From positions 60,883-124,882 of the forward strand of contig NZ_PDZR01000011.1 in NCBI RefSeq assembly GCF_002891535.1: DNA of 64,000 bases, read 5' to 3'. The notes beneath the pieces are model-generated. The model was not told the origin of the DNA. It made no database searches and was given only the letters and a program-made list of their open reading frames with translations. A program made the translations under genes and the position numbers. Source of the stretch: Methylocella silvestris (lineage in GTDB: Bacteria; Pseudomonadota; Alphaproteobacteria; Rhizobiales; Beijerinckiaceae). Shown piece after piece: positions 12,113-22,845 of the stretch. Numbering within the stretch: the stretch's first letter is position 1; every line of letters begins with the position of its first letter.

Positions 12113-13921
12113 ATGAATAAGGATTCGAGGAATCTCTATCTTGCGATCGGCCTCTCGTGCCTCGTGATCGTTGGCTGGAGCTATATCTTCGCGCCGAAAC
12201 AGGCCGACCGGGCGCGCCTTGCCCAGACGCAGACGCAAAATGCGCCGGCCGGAGCGCAGCCGCAGTCCGCCGCAACGCCGCAGGACGCCCTATCCGGCAA
12301 TTTGGCGCCGCCCGAGGCCCTGCCCAAAACCCGGGCCGAGGCGCTCGCCGCCTCCCCCCGGGTAAAAATCGACACGCCGGCGATTTTCGGCTCGCTGTCC
12401 TTGAAGGGCGCGCGGCTCGACGATGTTTCGCTCAAGGGCTATCGCGAGACGGTCGACCCGAACAGCCCCAACATCGTACTGCTCTCGCCGCAGGGGGCGC
12501 CGGACGCCTATTACGCCGAGGCCGGCTTCGTCCCGGCGCCCGGCGAGGTGGTCGCCGTCCCGCGCTCCGATACGGTCTGGACCGCCGATCGCGACGCGCT
12601 GACTCCTGAGGCCCCTGTCACCCTGACCTACGACAATGGTCAAGGCCTTGTCTTCCATCGCCAGATCGCGGTCGACGCCCGCTTCATGTTTACGATCAAG
12701 GACAGCGTCGAGAACAAGTCCGCCAAGCCGGTGACGCTCGCCTCCTATGCGCTGGTTGCGCGCCACGGCCTCCCGAAAACCGTGAACTACGCCGTACTGC
12801 ATGAAGGATTCGTCGGCGTCATCGGCGATGCGGGCGTGCAGGAATACCACTACGACAAGATCGAAAAAGAAGATCGCGGTTACAAGACGTTCTCCGGCGC
12901 TGGCGGCTGGCTCGGCTTCACCGACAAATATTGGGCGGCGACGGTCATTCCCGACCAGGCGACGCCGATCGAAGCCCGCTTTTCGGCCAATCCGACGCCA
13001 AGCGGCATCAAGACCTATCGCGCTGATTTCGTCGGCCCGGCGCAGACCATCGCCCCCGGCGCCTCGACCGAGGCCATGAGCCGCCTTTTCGCCGGCGCCA
13101 AGGAAGTCCATACGCTCGACGCCTATCAGGCCGATCTCGGCATCAAGAAATTCGAGCTTCTGATCGACTGGGGCTGGTTCTATTTCATCACCCGGCCGAT
13201 GTTCCGGCTGCTGCATTTCCTTTATTCGCTGACGGGCAATTTCGGCGTCGCCATCCTGCTCGCCACCGTGATCGTCAAGGGGATTTTCTTCCCGCTCGCC
13301 AACAAGAGCTATCTGTCGATGGCCAAGATGAAGGCGGTCGCGCCGGAAATCGCGGCGCTGCGGGAAAAATATCCCGACGACAAGATGAAGCAGCAACAGG
13401 AGACGATGGCGCTCTACAAGCGCGAGAAGATCAATCCCGTCTCCGGCTGCCTGCCGATGCTGATTCAGATCCCGGTGTTCTTCGCGCTGTATAAGGTGCT
13501 GTTCGTCACCATCGAGATGCGGCATGCGCCCTTCTTCGGCTGGATCCATGACCTCTCGGCGCCCGATCCCACCAATCTTTTCAATCTGTTCGGACTGCTG
13601 CCGTTCGATCCGACGCAACTGCCGCTGATCGGCCATTTCCTCGCCATTGGCGTATGGCCGCTTCTGATGGGCGTCTCGATGTTCGTCCAGATGAAGGCCA
13701 ATCCCGAGCCCGCCGACCCGATGCAGAAGCAGATCTTCACCTGGATGCCGGTGATCTTCACCTTCACCCTCGGCGGCTTCCCGGTCGGCCTCGTCATCTA
13801 CTGGACCTGGAACAATATCCTGTCCGTCTCGCAGCAAACACTCATCATGAAGCGGGCGGGGGTGAAGGTTGAATTGTTCGACAATCTGGCCTCGCTGTTT
13901 CGCAAGAAGGTCACGAGTTGA
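12113..13921 (+). CDS. yidC: Membrane protein insertase YidC
   Basis: Inner-membrane insertase/foldase of the YidC/Oxa1 family, 602 residues. Residues ~7-24 form the first membrane helix ([20 protein letters not shown]). A large periplasmic beta-supersandwich domain follows to about residue 350. The conserved five-helix insertase core starts around [16 protein letters not shown] and contains the cytosolic loop [20 protein letters not shown] and the final helices with [20 protein letters not shown]. Its stop overlaps the TTG start of engB (TTGA), so the two are probably coupled. Confidence 0.96.
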   Translation: MNKDSRNLYLAIGLSCLVIVGWSYIFAPKQADRARLAQTQTQNAPAGAQPQSAATPQDALSGNLAPPEALPKTRAEALAASPRVKIDTPAIFGSLSLKGARLDDVSLKGYRETVDPNSPNIVLLSPQGAPDAYYAEAGFVPAPGEVVAVPRSDTVWTADRDALTPEAPVTLTYDNGQGLVFHRQIAVDARFMFTIKDSVENKSAKPVTLASYALVARHGLPKTVNYAVLHEGFVGVIGDAGVQEYHYDKIEKEDRGYKTFSGAGGWLGFTDKYWAATVIPDQATPIEARFSANPTPSGIKTYRADFVGPAQTIAPGASTEAMSRLFAGAKEVHTLDAYQADLGIKKFELLIDWGWFYFITRPMFRLLHFLYSLTGNFGVAILLATVIVKGIFFPLANKSYLSMAKMKAVAPEIAALREKYPDDKMKQQQETMALYKREKINPVSGCLPMLIQIPVFFALYKVLFVTIEMRHAPFFGWIHDLSAPDPTNLFNLFGLLPFDPTQLPLIGHFLAIGVWPLLMGVSMFVQMKANPEPADPMQKQIFTWMPVIFTFTLGGFPVGLVIYWTWNNILSVSQQTLIMKRAGVKVELFDNLASLFRKKVTS

Positions 13922-14598
13922 GCGACCTTGACCCGGCTCCCGTTGCGGCGCTCGCCGACTTCAACGAGGTCGGGCGCAAATTATTCGCCGCCGAATGCGA
14001 TTTCCTCTGGGCGGCGAGCTCGGTCGCCAGCCTGCCGCCGCCGGGCGCGCCGGAAATCGCCTTCGCCGGCCGCTCCAACGTCGGCAAATCCTCGCTGCTC
14101 AACGCGCTGACCAACCGCAAGAGCCTGGCGCGCACCTCGCATACGCCAGGCCGGACGCGCGAACTCAATTTCTTCGGCCTCGGCGGCGGCATCGACGACG
14201 CAAGGCTGCGGCTCGTCGACATGCCGGGCTATGGCTATGCCGCCGCCTCCAAGGAGCAGATCGCCTCCTGGACGCAGCTGATGCAGGATTATCTGCGCGG
14301 CCGCGCGCCGCTTCTGCGCGCCTTCGTGCTGATCGACGGGCGCCACGGCCTGAAGCCGCCCGATTATGAGATGATGGATCTGCTCGACCGCTGCGCCCTC
14401 TCCTACCAGATCGTGCTGACCAAGCAGGACGAGGTGAAGGAAGCCGAGGCCGCCCGGCGCATCGAGGAGACGCTGAAGGCGATCGAGAAGCGTCCGGCCG
14501 CCTATCCGCAGGCGATCTTCACCTCGTCGCGGACCTCCGACGGCGTTTCTGAGCTTCGCGCCGCCATCGCCCGGCTCCTCGCCGAGCATGGCCATTGA
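13918..14598 (+). CDS. engB: Ribosome biogenesis GTPase EngB/YsxC
   Basis: Small GTPase of 226 residues needed for large-subunit assembly in bacteria where it has been studied. G1 is GRSNVGKSS, the switch region has TSHTPGRT, G3 is DMPGYGYA, G4 is TKQDE and G5 is TSSRTSDG. The frame starts with TTG at 13918, overlapping the yidC stop by 4 bp; no in-frame ATG precedes G1, so TTG initiation is the best reading. The order yidC-engB-argB is common in Hyphomicrobiales. Confidence 0.94.
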   Translation: MSDLDPAPVAALADFNEVGRKLFAAECDFLWAASSVASLPPPGAPEIAFAGRSNVGKSSLLNALTNRKSLARTSHTPGRTRELNFFGLGGGIDDARLRLVDMPGYGYAAASKEQIASWTQLMQDYLRGRAPLLRAFVLIDGRHGLKPPDYEMMDLLDRCALSYQIVLTKQDEVKEAEAARRIEETLKAIEKRPAAYPQAIFTSSRTSDGVSELRAAIARLLAEHGH

Positions 14599-14681
14599 CG
14601 AGCCGGCAAGGCTCCGTCCGCGTTGAGCTTGTCATCATTGACGGATAGATAGGCTTCGATCTCAAAGCTGGGCGAACACGC

Positions 14682-15566
14682 ATGACCGACGCAGACGCAC
14701 CCACAGAGCAGCAGAAGGCGCAGGAGCAGGCCGCCATCCTGATGCAGGCTCTGCCGCATATGCTGCATTACGACGACGCAACCGTCGTCGTGAAATATGG
14801 CGGCCATGCTATGGGCGACGAGACGGTCGCGCGGGATTTCGCAAGAGACATGGTGCTGCTTGAGCAGTCGGGCCTCAATCCCGTCGTCGTGCATGGCGGC
14901 GGCCCGCAGATCGGCGCCATGCTGAAGAAGCTCGGCATCAAATCCGAATTTTCCGACGGGCTGCGCATCACCGACAAGGAGACCGTCGAAATCGTAGAAA
15001 TGGTGCTCGCCGGCTCGATCAACAAGCAGATCGTCGGCTCCATCAACGCCGAGGGCGGCCGCGCGATCGGGCTCTGCGGCAAGGACGGCAATATGGTGAT
15101 CGCCCACAAGGTGGCGCGCACCAGCGACGGCGTCGATCTCGGCTTCGTCGGCGAGCCGGCCAAGGTCGACGCCACGGTGCTCGAACAGGTGCTCGGCCGG
15201 GAGCTGATTCCGGTGCTGGCGCCGATCGCGCAGGGGGTCGACGGCGAGACCTATAACGTCAACGCCGACACTTTCGCCGGCGCGATCGCCGGCGCGCTCA
15301 AGGCGAAGCGGCTTTTGTTCCTGACGGACGTGCCGGGCGTGCTCGACCGCGACAAGAAACTCATCAAGGAGCTGCGGGTCGATCAGATCCATGCGCTCAT
15401 CGCGGAGGGCGTCATCACGGGCGGCATGATCCCCAAGGTGGAGACCTGCATTTATGCGCTCGAACAGGGCGTCGAGGGGGTCGTCATCCTCGATGGAAAA
15501 TCGCCGCATGCGGTGCTTGTCGAGCTTCTGACGGACCATGGCGCGGGAACGCTGATCACGCGGTGA
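14682..15566 (+). CDS. argB: Acetylglutamate kinase
   Basis: Phosphorylates N-acetylglutamate in arginine synthesis. The 294-residue protein has the ATP-binding KYGGHAMGD motif, the substrate site [11 protein letters not shown], and the [23 protein letters not shown]-terminus typical of the family. The N-terminal extension (about 30 residues before the kinase core) matches the arginine-feedback-sensitive type, though regulation cannot be proven by sight. Its stop overlaps the GTG start of the next gene (GTGA). Confidence 0.95.
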   Translation: MTDADAPTEQQKAQEQAAILMQALPHMLHYDDATVVVKYGGHAMGDETVARDFARDMVLLEQSGLNPVVVHGGGPQIGAMLKKLGIKSEFSDGLRITDKETVEIVEMVLAGSINKQIVGSINAEGGRAIGLCGKDGNMVIAHKVARTSDGVDLGFVGEPAKVDATVLEQVLGRELIPVLAPIAQGVDGETYNVNADTFAGAIAGALKAKRLLFLTDVPGVLDRDKKLIKELRVDQIHALIAEGVITGGMIPKVETCIYALEQGVEGVVILDGKSPHAVLVELLTDHGAGTLITR

Positions 15567-16354
15567 AGCACGAAGACCATCCTCTTACGCCAGACGAAAC
15601 GGCCGCGGCCCTCGACCCGCTCGGTCCCTCTTTGCGGCGGCGCGCGCGCGTCGCCGATCTATTCGCGCAAAAAGACATCTGGGTCTTCGATCTCGACAAC
15701 ACGCTTTATCCGGCTGACAGCGACCTCTGGCCGAAGATTGACGCGCGCATTACGCTCTTCATGGCGCATCTGTTCGGCCTTGACGGCATGTCCTCGCGCG
15801 CATTGCAAAAATATTACTATGAGCGCTATGGCACCACCCTTCGCGGGCTGATGGAGGAGCACAAGATCAGCGCCGAGGAGTTTCTCGATTTCGCGCATGA
15901 TATCGACCGCTCCGGCCTGAAGCCCAATCATTCGCTGGCGAGCGCCATTCTCGCTTTGCCCGGCCGCAAGCTGATCCTGACCAATGGCTCGCGCGACCAT
16001 GCGCTGCGCACGGCGCAGGCGCTCGGCATCGACGAAATGTTCGAGGATATTTTCGACATCGTCGCGGCCGATTTCATGCCGAAGCCCGCCGCCGAAACCT
16101 ATCAGCGATTCTTCGACAAGCATGGCGTCGACCCCGCCCGTTCGGTCATGTTCGAGGATCTCGCCCGCAATCTGATCGTGCCGCATGCGCGGGGGATGAC
16201 GACCGCTTTGGTGGTTCCGAAGCCCGGCCAGATCGACCATCGCGAGGCCTTTGAGATGGTCACCGAAGCGGCGCCGCCGCATATCGACTTCATCACCACC
16301 GACCTCGAGGGATTCCTCGTCGACATCGTCACGGCCGCGAAGCCCGCCGACTGA
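15563..16354 (+). CDS. Pyrimidine 5'-nucleotidase-like HAD hydrolase
   Basis: A 263-residue HAD-superfamily phosphatase of the Sdt1/PPase-like nucleotidase group. Motif I is FDLDNTLYP with the nucleophile and acid aspartates, motif II is LTNGSRDHA, motif III includes [10 protein letters not shown], and motif IV is MFEDLARNL. The helical cap between motifs I and II carries the [14 protein letters not shown] pattern of this subgroup. It starts with GTG overlapping the argB stop by 4 bp, so it is in the same operon. The exact nucleotide substrate is not determinable. Confidence 0.87.
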   Translation: MKHEDHPLTPDETAAALDPLGPSLRRRARVADLFAQKDIWVFDLDNTLYPADSDLWPKIDARITLFMAHLFGLDGMSSRALQKYYYERYGTTLRGLMEEHKISAEEFLDFAHDIDRSGLKPNHSLASAILALPGRKLILTNGSRDHALRTAQALGIDEMFEDIFDIVAADFMPKPAAETYQRFFDKHGVDPARSVMFEDLARNLIVPHARGMTTALVVPKPGQIDHREAFEMVTEAAPPHIDFITTDLEGFLVDIVTAAKPAD

Positions 16355-16426
16355 ATCCGTTGCCTCCACTGCGCGAAAGCTGTAACGGCTCTTGCTGACG
16401 CAAGCAGCAAACCGAAAGCGCCAGAA

Positions 16427-17284
16427 ATGACCCATACCGCCCTCGAAACGATCATCGAGGCTGCCTTTGAAGATCGCGCCAGCATCAACGCCCAGACCCA
16501 GGGCGATGTCCGCAAGGCGGTAGACGCCGCGATGCATCTGCTCGACGCCGGCAAGCTGCGCGTCGCCGAGAAAATCGAGGGCGAGAGCGGCCCGAATTCG
16601 TGGCGCGTCCATCAATGGCTGAAGAAGGCGGTGCTTTTATCCTTCCGCCTCAACGACATGGGCGAGATCCCGGGCGGGCCGGGCGGCGCGACCTGGTGGG
16701 ACAAGGTGCCTTCCAAATTCGCCGGCTGGGGCGCGAAGGAGCATACGGCGGCGGGCTTTCGCTCCGTGCCGGGCTGCGTCGTGCGCCGCTCCGCCTATAT
16801 TGCGCCCGGCGTCGTGCTGATGCCCTCCTTCGTCAATCTCGGCGCCTATGTCGATACGAACAGCATGGTCGACACCTGGGTGACGGTCGGCTCCTGCGCC
16901 CAGATCGGCAAGAATGTGCATCTGTCCGGCGGCGTCGGCATCGGCGGCGTGCTGGAGCCGTTGCAGGCCAATCCGACCATCATCGAGGATGACTGCTTCA
17001 TCGGCGCGCGCTCGGAGATCGTCGAGGGCGTCATCGTCGGGCAGGGCGCGGTGGTCTCGATGGGAACCTTCATTTCCGCCTCGACCAAGATCATCGACCG
17101 CGCCAGCGGCAAAATCCACATCGGCTATGTGCCGCCGTTTTCGGTCGTGGTTTCGGGCAATCTGCCCGGCAAGCCGCTGCCCGACGGCTCGCCGGGGCCT
17201 TCGCTCTATTGCGCCGTGATCGTCAAGACCGTCGACGCGCAAACCCGCGCCAAGACAGCGATCAACGATCTGTTGAGAGACTGA
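16427..17284 (+). CDS. dapD: Tetrahydrodipicolinate N-succinyltransferase
   Basis: Transfers succinyl from succinyl-CoA to tetrahydrodipicolinate in lysine and diaminopimelate synthesis. The 285-residue protein has a helical N-terminal domain, then a left-handed beta-helix with hexapeptide repeats (from about [20 protein letters not shown] through [10 protein letters not shown] and [16 protein letters not shown]), and the conserved C-terminal [15 protein letters not shown]. Its stop shares one base with the ATG of the next gene (TGATG). Confidence 0.96.
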   Translation: MTHTALETIIEAAFEDRASINAQTQGDVRKAVDAAMHLLDAGKLRVAEKIEGESGPNSWRVHQWLKKAVLLSFRLNDMGEIPGGPGGATWWDKVPSKFAGWGAKEHTAAGFRSVPGCVVRRSAYIAPGVVLMPSFVNLGAYVDTNSMVDTWVTVGSCAQIGKNVHLSGGVGIGGVLEPLQANPTIIEDDCFIGARSEIVEGVIVGQGAVVSMGTFISASTKIIDRASGKIHIGYVPPFSVVVSGNLPGKPLPDGSPGPSLYCAVIVKTVDAQTRAKTAINDLLRD

Positions 17285-17787
17285 TGCAAAAGAGGCTCGC
17301 GGAATTTCTGGCGCAGTTCGGCTTCCGCACCGACGCGGGGCTGATCGACGCCTGGACCTGGCGCGCCGGCTTTGGCTTCTTGACCGTGATCCTCATCGTG
17401 CTGACGACGATCTGGCGGCTGGTCGAGCCCTACGCCTATCGCGAGCTGACGCCGCAATCGAGCTTGATCGACTGGCGAACGCTCGCGACCTTCATCTATC
17501 TGCTTTTCTATTCGCTCGGCGTGATCTTCATCGGCATCAGCCTTTACAATCTCTCCGCCAAACGGCTGCGCACGAGAGGTTTGCCGACGGGGCTCGCCGG
17601 CCTCGTTCCGCTTGGCGCGCTGTTTTCCGGCGCGGCGCATTGGCTGCAGCCGCGCGTCAGCGAGGATCTCTCGCACTGGTATGTGGTCGGCGTCGACGCC
17701 CTGCTCGTCGGGGCGGTGGTCTGGACCGTGCTTGAGCTGGGCTTCCGGGAGCCGCGCGCGCTGACGCCCGCCGAGCCCGGCGTTTGA
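17284..17787 (+). CDS. DUF805-like membrane protein
   Basis: A 167-residue integral membrane protein with about four hydrophobic helices. The segment LYNLSAKRLRTRGLP after the second helix resembles the Arg-rich cytosolic motif of DUF805 proteins. Its function is unknown. It starts at ATG 17284, sharing one base with the dapD stop, so it is translationally coupled to lysine-pathway genes. I recall DUF805 genes beside dapD in other Hyphomicrobiales but cannot verify that here. The frame is open further left but only as dapD shadow. Confidence 0.7.
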   Translation: MQKRLAEFLAQFGFRTDAGLIDAWTWRAGFGFLTVILIVLTTIWRLVEPYAYRELTPQSSLIDWRTLATFIYLLFYSLGVIFIGISLYNLSAKRLRTRGLPTGLAGLVPLGALFSGAAHWLQPRVSEDLSHWYVVGVDALLVGAVVWTVLELGFREPRALTPAEPGV

Positions 17788-17855
17788 ACATCCCGCGCCA
17801 AATGCGCTAAGACACGCTTATCGCCCCCCGAACAAGCCGCGCCATTGAGCCCAAG

Positions 17856-18716
17856 ATGACCCACCCCGCCCGTCTTGAAACGCTCGCTGATTTGAGGGTC
17901 GAGATCGACTGCATCGATTCGGAGCTGCATCAGCTCCTGATCAAGCGCGGCGAGATCATCCATCGGCTGATCGAGGCCAAGGCGCGCCAGGGCGGCGGCT
18001 CCGCCTTCCGGCCCGGCCGCGAAGCCGACATGATGCGCTCGCTGGTGTCGCGCCACAGTGGTCTTTTGCCGCTCGATACGGTCGAGAGCATCTGGCGCAT
18101 CATCATCTCGACTTTCACTTTTGTGCAGTCGCCCTATGCGGTCCACGCCGACGTGTCGGGCGGCGATGCGCGGATGCGCGACTGCTGCCGCTTCCACTTT
18201 GGTTTTACCGTGCCCTATCAGCCCCACGTCGACGCAAATGCCGTGACCGAGGCGGTGTCCCGCTCGACGGGCGATCTTGGGCTCGTGCCAGTCGCGCCCG
18301 GCCCCGCCTCCTCCGGCTGGTGGACGCGCCTCAAGGCGCCGCAGGCGCCGAAAATCATCGCTCGCCTACCCTTCGTCGAGCGGCCCGATCATCCGGCCGG
18401 GACGCCGCTGTTCGTCGTCGCCCATCCGCTCGCCGAATCGGCCGTGCGCGACGTCATCGTCTATGATGTTTCGCTCGACGGCGCGGCGATGCCGCCACAG
18501 GGCCGGCTGGAGCAGCTTGAGGCCGATATCATCGCCGCTGCGGAAGGGCCGCAGGGTTCGCTTCTCGTCTCAGCGCCCGGCGCGGTGAGCCGCGCCGCCC
18601 TTGCCGACGCCTTCGCCGTGAACGAGGCCGCGATCGTCGAGATCGGCGGCCATGCCGCGCGCTGCGCGGCCGAAGAAGCCCGCCGCGACCCCGCCCCTTT
18701 CGCCGTCGCGCAATGA
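17856..18716 (+). CDS. Chorismate mutase with C-terminal domain of unknown function
   Basis: Residues ~8-95 form an AroQ-type chorismate mutase helical domain ([19 protein letters not shown] with the catalytic arginine and lysine positions, then [10 protein letters not shown]). It converts chorismate to prephenate for Phe and Tyr synthesis. The remaining ~190 residues carry none of the prephenate dehydratase or ACT signatures (no TRF segment or ESRP motif seen), so this is not a PheA fusion. It is followed 25 bp later by hisC and then tyrC, giving a chorismate-to-tyrosine gene order. Confidence 0.83.
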   Translation: MTHPARLETLADLRVEIDCIDSELHQLLIKRGEIIHRLIEAKARQGGGSAFRPGREADMMRSLVSRHSGLLPLDTVESIWRIIISTFTFVQSPYAVHADVSGGDARMRDCCRFHFGFTVPYQPHVDANAVTEAVSRSTGDLGLVPVAPGPASSGWWTRLKAPQAPKIIARLPFVERPDHPAGTPLFVVAHPLAESAVRDVIVYDVSLDGAAMPPQGRLEQLEADIIAAAEGPQGSLLVSAPGAVSRAALADAFAVNEAAIVEIGGHAARCAAEEARRDPAPFAVAQ

Positions 18717-18741
18717 AATCACTTCGGAGTTTTGCGGTAAA

Positions 18742-19857
18742 ATGACCAAGACCGAAGGCGCCGCGCGTCCCCTCCCCGTTCCCGCGGTGTTTCGCATCGA
18801 CCCTTATGTGCCGGGCAAAAGCACGGCGCCGGGCGTCGGCAAGATCTATAAATTATCGTCCAATGAGACGCCGCTCGGCCCCTCCCCGCGCGCGAAAGAG
18901 GCCGTTCGCGCCGCCGCCGAAGGGTTAGAGGCCTATCCGGAAGGCACCGCCCGCGTGCTGCGCATGGCGATCGCTTCAAAATTCGGCCTCGAGCCGCAGC
19001 GGATCGTCTGCGGCGCGGGCTCCGACGAAATCCTTCACCTTCTGGCGACCGCTTATCTCGGGCCGGACGATGAAGGCGTGTTCACCGAACACGGCTTTCT
19101 CGTCTACAAGATCGCCATTCTTGCCGCAGGCGGAACGCCGGTCGTCGCCCCGGAAACGAATGTCACCGCTGACGTCGACCAGATTCTGGCCAAGGTCGGA
19201 CCGCGGACGAAAATCGTTTTTCTGGCCAATCCGAACAATCCGACCGGGACCTATCTGCCAAACGCCGAGGTCGAGCGCCTCGCCGACGCCCTGCCGCCGC
19301 AGGTGCTGCTGGTGCTCGACGCGGCCTATGCCGAATATGCGTCGCAAGCCGATTACGCCGCCGGCGAGGCGCTGGTCCGCGGGCGCGAAAACGTCGTGAT
19401 GACGCGCACCTTCTCGAAGATCCACGGCCTCGCCGCGATCCGGCTTGGCTGGTGCTACGCGCCAGAGCATGTCTGCGACGCCATCAACCGCATCCGCGCG
19501 CCCTTCAACACCAGCACGGCGGCGATGGCCGCCGGCCTCGCCTCAATCGCGGACGCGGCGCATATCGAAGCCTCCATCGCGCACAATGATCAATGGCGCG
19601 ATTGGCTTTCGCAAGAGATCGCAGCGTTTGGCATAGAGGTGACGCCCAGCGCCGGCAATTTTCTCCTGCTGCGCTTTCGCGGAGCCGAAGAAGCCCGGCA
19701 GGCGGACGCTTTTCTCACCGCGCGCGGCTTGATCCTTCGCGCCGTCGCCGCCTATGGACTGCCCGACTGCCTGCGCCTCACCGTCGGGTCGGAAGAAGCG
19801 AACCGCCTCGTCGTCGCCGCACTGGCGGATTTCGTCGCGACGCGCGCAAAGGGCTGA
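18742..19857 (+). CDS. hisC: Histidinol-phosphate/aromatic aminotransferase
   Basis: Class I/II PLP aminotransferase of 371 residues. The [14 protein letters not shown]-terminal motif, the [10 protein letters not shown] segment, the DAAYAEY aspartate and the Schiff-base Lys226 in [14 protein letters not shown] are all present. Placed between chorismate mutase and an arogenate/prephenate dehydrogenase, it probably also serves aromatic amino-acid synthesis; that is an inference from context. The start is ATG 18742; the frame upstream is shadow of the previous gene. Confidence 0.92.
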   Translation: MTKTEGAARPLPVPAVFRIDPYVPGKSTAPGVGKIYKLSSNETPLGPSPRAKEAVRAAAEGLEAYPEGTARVLRMAIASKFGLEPQRIVCGAGSDEILHLLATAYLGPDDEGVFTEHGFLVYKIAILAAGGTPVVAPETNVTADVDQILAKVGPRTKIVFLANPNNPTGTYLPNAEVERLADALPPQVLLVLDAAYAEYASQADYAAGEALVRGRENVVMTRTFSKIHGLAAIRLGWCYAPEHVCDAINRIRAPFNTSTAAMAAGLASIADAAHIEASIAHNDQWRDWLSQEIAAFGIEVTPSAGNFLLLRFRGAEEARQADAFLTARGLILRAVAAYGLPDCLRLTVGSEEANRLVVAALADFVATRAKG

Positions 19858-19862
19858 CGCAT

Positions 19863-20819
19863 TTGCCCGACGGTCTTGGACCCGCGCTGGAGGCGCCTCT
19901 TTTTGAGCGAGCGGCGATCATCGGCGTCGGCCTGATCGGCTCGTCGCTCGCGCGGATCATCCGCCGAAAAGGGCTGGCGCGGCAGATCAGCGCCTTTGAC
20001 GCCAACGCTGCGGTGCGCCGGCGCGCTGCGGAGATCGGCCTTGCCGATCATGTCCCGGCAACGCTTGGCGAGGCTGTCTCCGGCGCCGATCTCGTCGTGC
20101 TCTGCGCGCCAGTCGGAGCAATGGAGGACATTGCGCGCGATATGGCGCCGCATTTGGCCGATGGGGCGATCATTTCCGACGTCGGATCGGTCAAGGCCGC
20201 CGTCATCGCGGCGCTCGCCCCGCTCCTGCCGCCGCATGTTCATCTGATCCCGGCCCATCCCGTCGCAGGCACGGAGGAATCAGGTCCCGACGCGGGCTTC
20301 GCCAGCCTGTTTCACAATCGCTGGACGATCGTCACGCCGCCGGACGACGCCGATCCGGACGCGGTCGCAAAACTCATCGCCCTGTGGAAGCATGCGGGCG
20401 CCAATGTCGAAATCATGGGCGCGGCGCATCATGATCTGGTGCTGGCGATCACAAGCCATGTGCCGCATCTTATCGCCTATAATATTGTTGGCACCGCCGC
20501 CGACCTCGAGGAAGTGACGCAATCCGAGGTCATTAAATTTTCCGCCGGCGGATTTCGCGACTTCACCCGCATCGCGGCCTCCGATCCCGTCATGTGGCGC
20601 GACATCTTTCTGGCGAACAAAGACGCCGTGCTGGAAATGCTCGGCCGCTTCACCGAGGATCTAACCGCGTTGCAGCGCATGATCCGGCGCGGCGACGGCG
20701 AGGGGCTGCAGGATCTGTTCACCCGCACGCGCGCCATAAGGCGCAGCATCATCGACCTTGGCCAGGAAACCGCGGCGCCCGATTTCGGCCGCCGCGGCAA
20801 GGATGACGGGGAAGACTAG
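19863..20819 (+). CDS. tyrC: Prephenate/arogenate (cyclohexadienyl) dehydrogenase
   Basis: NAD(P)-dependent dehydrogenase of 318 residues leading to tyrosine. The N-terminal Rossmann fold has IIGVGLIGSSLA, followed by the SDVGSVKAAV and PAHPVAGTEESGPDAG motifs, the latter holding the catalytic histidine, then a helical dimerisation domain (TSHVPHLIAYNIV to FRDFTRIAASDPVMWRDI). No ATG exists before the Rossmann fold, so TTG 19863, with AAAGGG 9 nt upstream, is the likely start. It is 5 bp after hisC. Confidence 0.92.
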   Translation: MPDGLGPALEAPLFERAAIIGVGLIGSSLARIIRRKGLARQISAFDANAAVRRRAAEIGLADHVPATLGEAVSGADLVVLCAPVGAMEDIARDMAPHLADGAIISDVGSVKAAVIAALAPLLPPHVHLIPAHPVAGTEESGPDAGFASLFHNRWTIVTPPDDADPDAVAKLIALWKHAGANVEIMGAAHHDLVLAITSHVPHLIAYNIVGTAADLEEVTQSEVIKFSAGGFRDFTRIAASDPVMWRDIFLANKDAVLEMLGRFTEDLTALQRMIRRGDGEGLQDLFTRTRAIRRSIIDLGQETAAPDFGRRGKDDGED

Positions 20820-20992
20820 ACGCCGAAAAATTGCAGTTTTTCCGGCTGGATCGGGACGATCCAAATCATCGGCATGCGCCGATTTGGAGGAAGCCGGCTG
20901 ATCGTGCTTAAAGCAGCCTCGAAAGGGGCCGGCCTGCCAGCGCCTCGCCCCGCTCGCTAGACCCATACCAAAAAACTTTGGAAACGACGCCC

Positions 20993-21553
20993 ATGCGCCA
21001 TCGCTTGATTCTGTCCCTGTTCGTCCCGCTCGCCTGCGCTTCTGCGGCAATTGCGCAAACCGCCGCCCCCGCCGGGACCCCCAGCCAATCCGCTCCAGCG
21101 GCAGCCGAGCCTGCTAAAGCGCCGCCGCCAAGCCGGAAAACATTCGGCGATTGGACCGTGATCTGCAATCCGCAGCCCGGACAATGCGAGGCCGACATTG
21201 TGCTGCAGCCGGAAGGCCAGCTTCCGCCCGTTGCCCGGCTGGCTTTCGTCCGCGATAGCGCGGACAAGCCGACGCGGCTTGTCGCGATCGTGCAGGCCAA
21301 TCTGACGCTTCAGCCTGGCCCCGAAGTCATCGTCGACGCCGGCAAGGCAAATCTTTCATTTTCGTCCTGCCTGAATAGCGCCTGTCTTGCCGACGTCCTT
21401 CTCACTCCCGAACAGCTGGCGGCGTTCCGCGCCGCAGGCCGCAACGGGATGATGACGATCACCAACGCCGGCGGCGAGCAACTATCGACCGCCATTTCCA
21501 GCAAGGGTCTCGCCGAGGCGCTCGACGCGCTTTCGCCGAAGGCTGGCCAGTAA
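20993..21553 (+). CDS. IalB-family exported protein (first of three)
   Basis: A 186-residue exported protein of the invasion-associated locus B family. A signal peptide covers about residues 1-21 (ending ASAAIAQ), then an Ala/Pro-rich spacer, then the IalB domain starting FGDWTVICNPQPGQCEAD. Paired cysteines (two near the start, two in SSCLNSACLADVL) fit disulfides in the periplasm. The family is widespread in alphaproteobacteria and its molecular role is not settled; the invasion name comes from Bartonella. A strong terminator follows. Two more family members are in this window (37.8 and 45.7 kb). Confidence 0.85.
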   Translation: MRHRLILSLFVPLACASAAIAQTAAPAGTPSQSAPAAAEPAKAPPPSRKTFGDWTVICNPQPGQCEADIVLQPEGQLPPVARLAFVRDSADKPTRLVAIVQANLTLQPGPEVIVDAGKANLSFSSCLNSACLADVLLTPEQLAAFRAAGRNGMMTITNAGGEQLSTAISSKGLAEALDALSPKAGQ

Positions 21554-21580
21554 CGATCGGCGGCTTTCGCAGGCAAACAA

Positions 21581-21608
21581 AAGCGGGGCTTGCGGGCCCC
21601 GCTTTTTT
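21581..21608. terminator. Rho-independent terminator between convergent genes
   Basis: AAGCGGGGC (21581-21589), a 6-nt loop, and GCCCCGCTT (21596-21604) form a 9-bp perfect stem followed by TTTTTT on the plus strand. AAACAAAA precedes it, so on the minus strand the hairpin is followed by TTTTGTTT. It can therefore serve both the IalB gene and the convergent esterase. Confidence 0.9.
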
Positions 21609-21634
21609 CTATTTCGGCGTGCTGTGCTCTGGCG

Positions 21635-22780
21635 TCAATGCTGCATGAAGAAGCGCAGCATTTCGCGCGAGGCGTCAGGTCCGTTGGGATCGGTGAACGA
21701 GCCCGTGGAATGTCCGCCCGACCAGGCATGGCCGAGATCTTCGAGCGCCCAATACTCCACTTGCGGGACGCCCTTGGCGTCCGCAATGATCGTGCGTTCG
21801 AAGGCGACGCCATCCTCGCCGGCTCCGCGTTCGCGCGTCTCGACGGCGCCCTTGATCCCGGTGCTGGCGAAGGCGACGATCAGATCCGCATTCGAGGGAT
21901 GTACGGTTCGGTCGGCGCCGCCCTGGAACACGATGGTGCGGACATTGACCGGCGGCGTCGCGCCGGTCGTCGTGGCGCCATGCCGCATCGCGTTGAAAGC
22001 CGAGACGACGTCGGTCGCCGCGCCGCAAGGCAGGCCGGAATGGATGCCGACCGCCCTGAAAATATCCGGATGGGTCATGCTGAGATTGGCGGCCATCGCG
22101 CCGCCGGCAGAGAGGCCCGCAACGAAGACGCGCTCAGGATCGACCTGAAACTCCGCCATGACCTCGCGCGCAATGCCGGCGATGATGGCGGTTTCGCCGG
22201 AGTCGCGCGCCTGATCCTTGAGATTGAACCAGTTCCAGCACCCCATTTGATTCGAACTGCCGGATTGCTGCGGATAGGCGACCAGAAAACCCTCTTCCTC
22301 GGCAAGAACGTTCATGCGGGTGCCGCGCGCGAAATCATCCGGGTCCTGCTTGCAGCCATGCAGCATGACGATGAGCGGCATCTTTTTGCGGTTACCCTTG
22401 GCGGCGCTGCTTGGAATGAACAGCTTGTAGCTGCGCGAACCGGCCGCGCAGGTGAAGGAGCGCGCGATAAACTGAGCGCCCTCTGGCTTCGTCTCGGGGG
22501 ACGCTTCATCGTCCGCCGGCGGCGCCCAGTCAAACCCCGGCGCGAAGCCGTGGCGCAATTTGTCGAACATTTCGGCAAGAGGCTTTGGAGCCGTTGTCGG
22601 CTGTCCTGGAAGATGGCCCAGCATGGCGGCGCCATTGATTGCCTGGGGCAGAGTTGGCGCGCTCGTGGGCTCGGGCGCTGCGCCCAAAGCCCGTTGAATG
22701 ACTTTCGTCGCCTCGACCAGATTTTGACGCGATGTTAACGCAGTGGCCTTGCGTAGCGCGCTGTCGAGAGTGATCTTCAT
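21635..22780 (-). CDS. PHB depolymerase-family esterase
   Basis: A 381-residue alpha/beta hydrolase of the polyhydroxybutyrate depolymerase/LpqC esterase family. LIVMLHGCKQDPDDFA supplies the oxyanion hole, the lipase box is GLSAGGAMA, and the segment YPQQSGSSNQMGCWNWF is a family signature. No clear signal peptide is seen; the N-terminal ~100 residues are a low-complexity extension, so an intracellular enzyme is likely. The start at 22780 has AAAAGGA upstream. The CopG-type gene lies 65 bp upstream on the same strand. Substrate (native PHB, oligomers or another ester) is uncertain. Confidence 0.85.
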   Translation of the reverse strand: MKITLDSALRKATALTSRQNLVEATKVIQRALGAAPEPTSAPTLPQAINGAAMLGHLPGQPTTAPKPLAEMFDKLRHGFAPGFDWAPPADDEASPETKPEGAQFIARSFTCAAGSRSYKLFIPSSAAKGNRKKMPLIVMLHGCKQDPDDFARGTRMNVLAEEEGFLVAYPQQSGSSNQMGCWNWFNLKDQARDSGETAIIAGIAREVMAEFQVDPERVFVAGLSAGGAMAANLSMTHPDIFRAVGIHSGLPCGAATDVVSAFNAMRHGATTTGATPPVNVRTIVFQGGADRTVHPSNADLIVAFASTGIKGAVETRERGAGEDGVAFERTIIADAKGVPQVEYWALEDLGHAWSGGHSTGSFTDPNGPDASREMLRFFMQH

Positions 22781-22845
22781 TGCTTGGTCCTTTTGGAATT
22801 GCGGTCAGCAGTCTCATTCGCATCTCAATTTTCGCTGAAACATCA

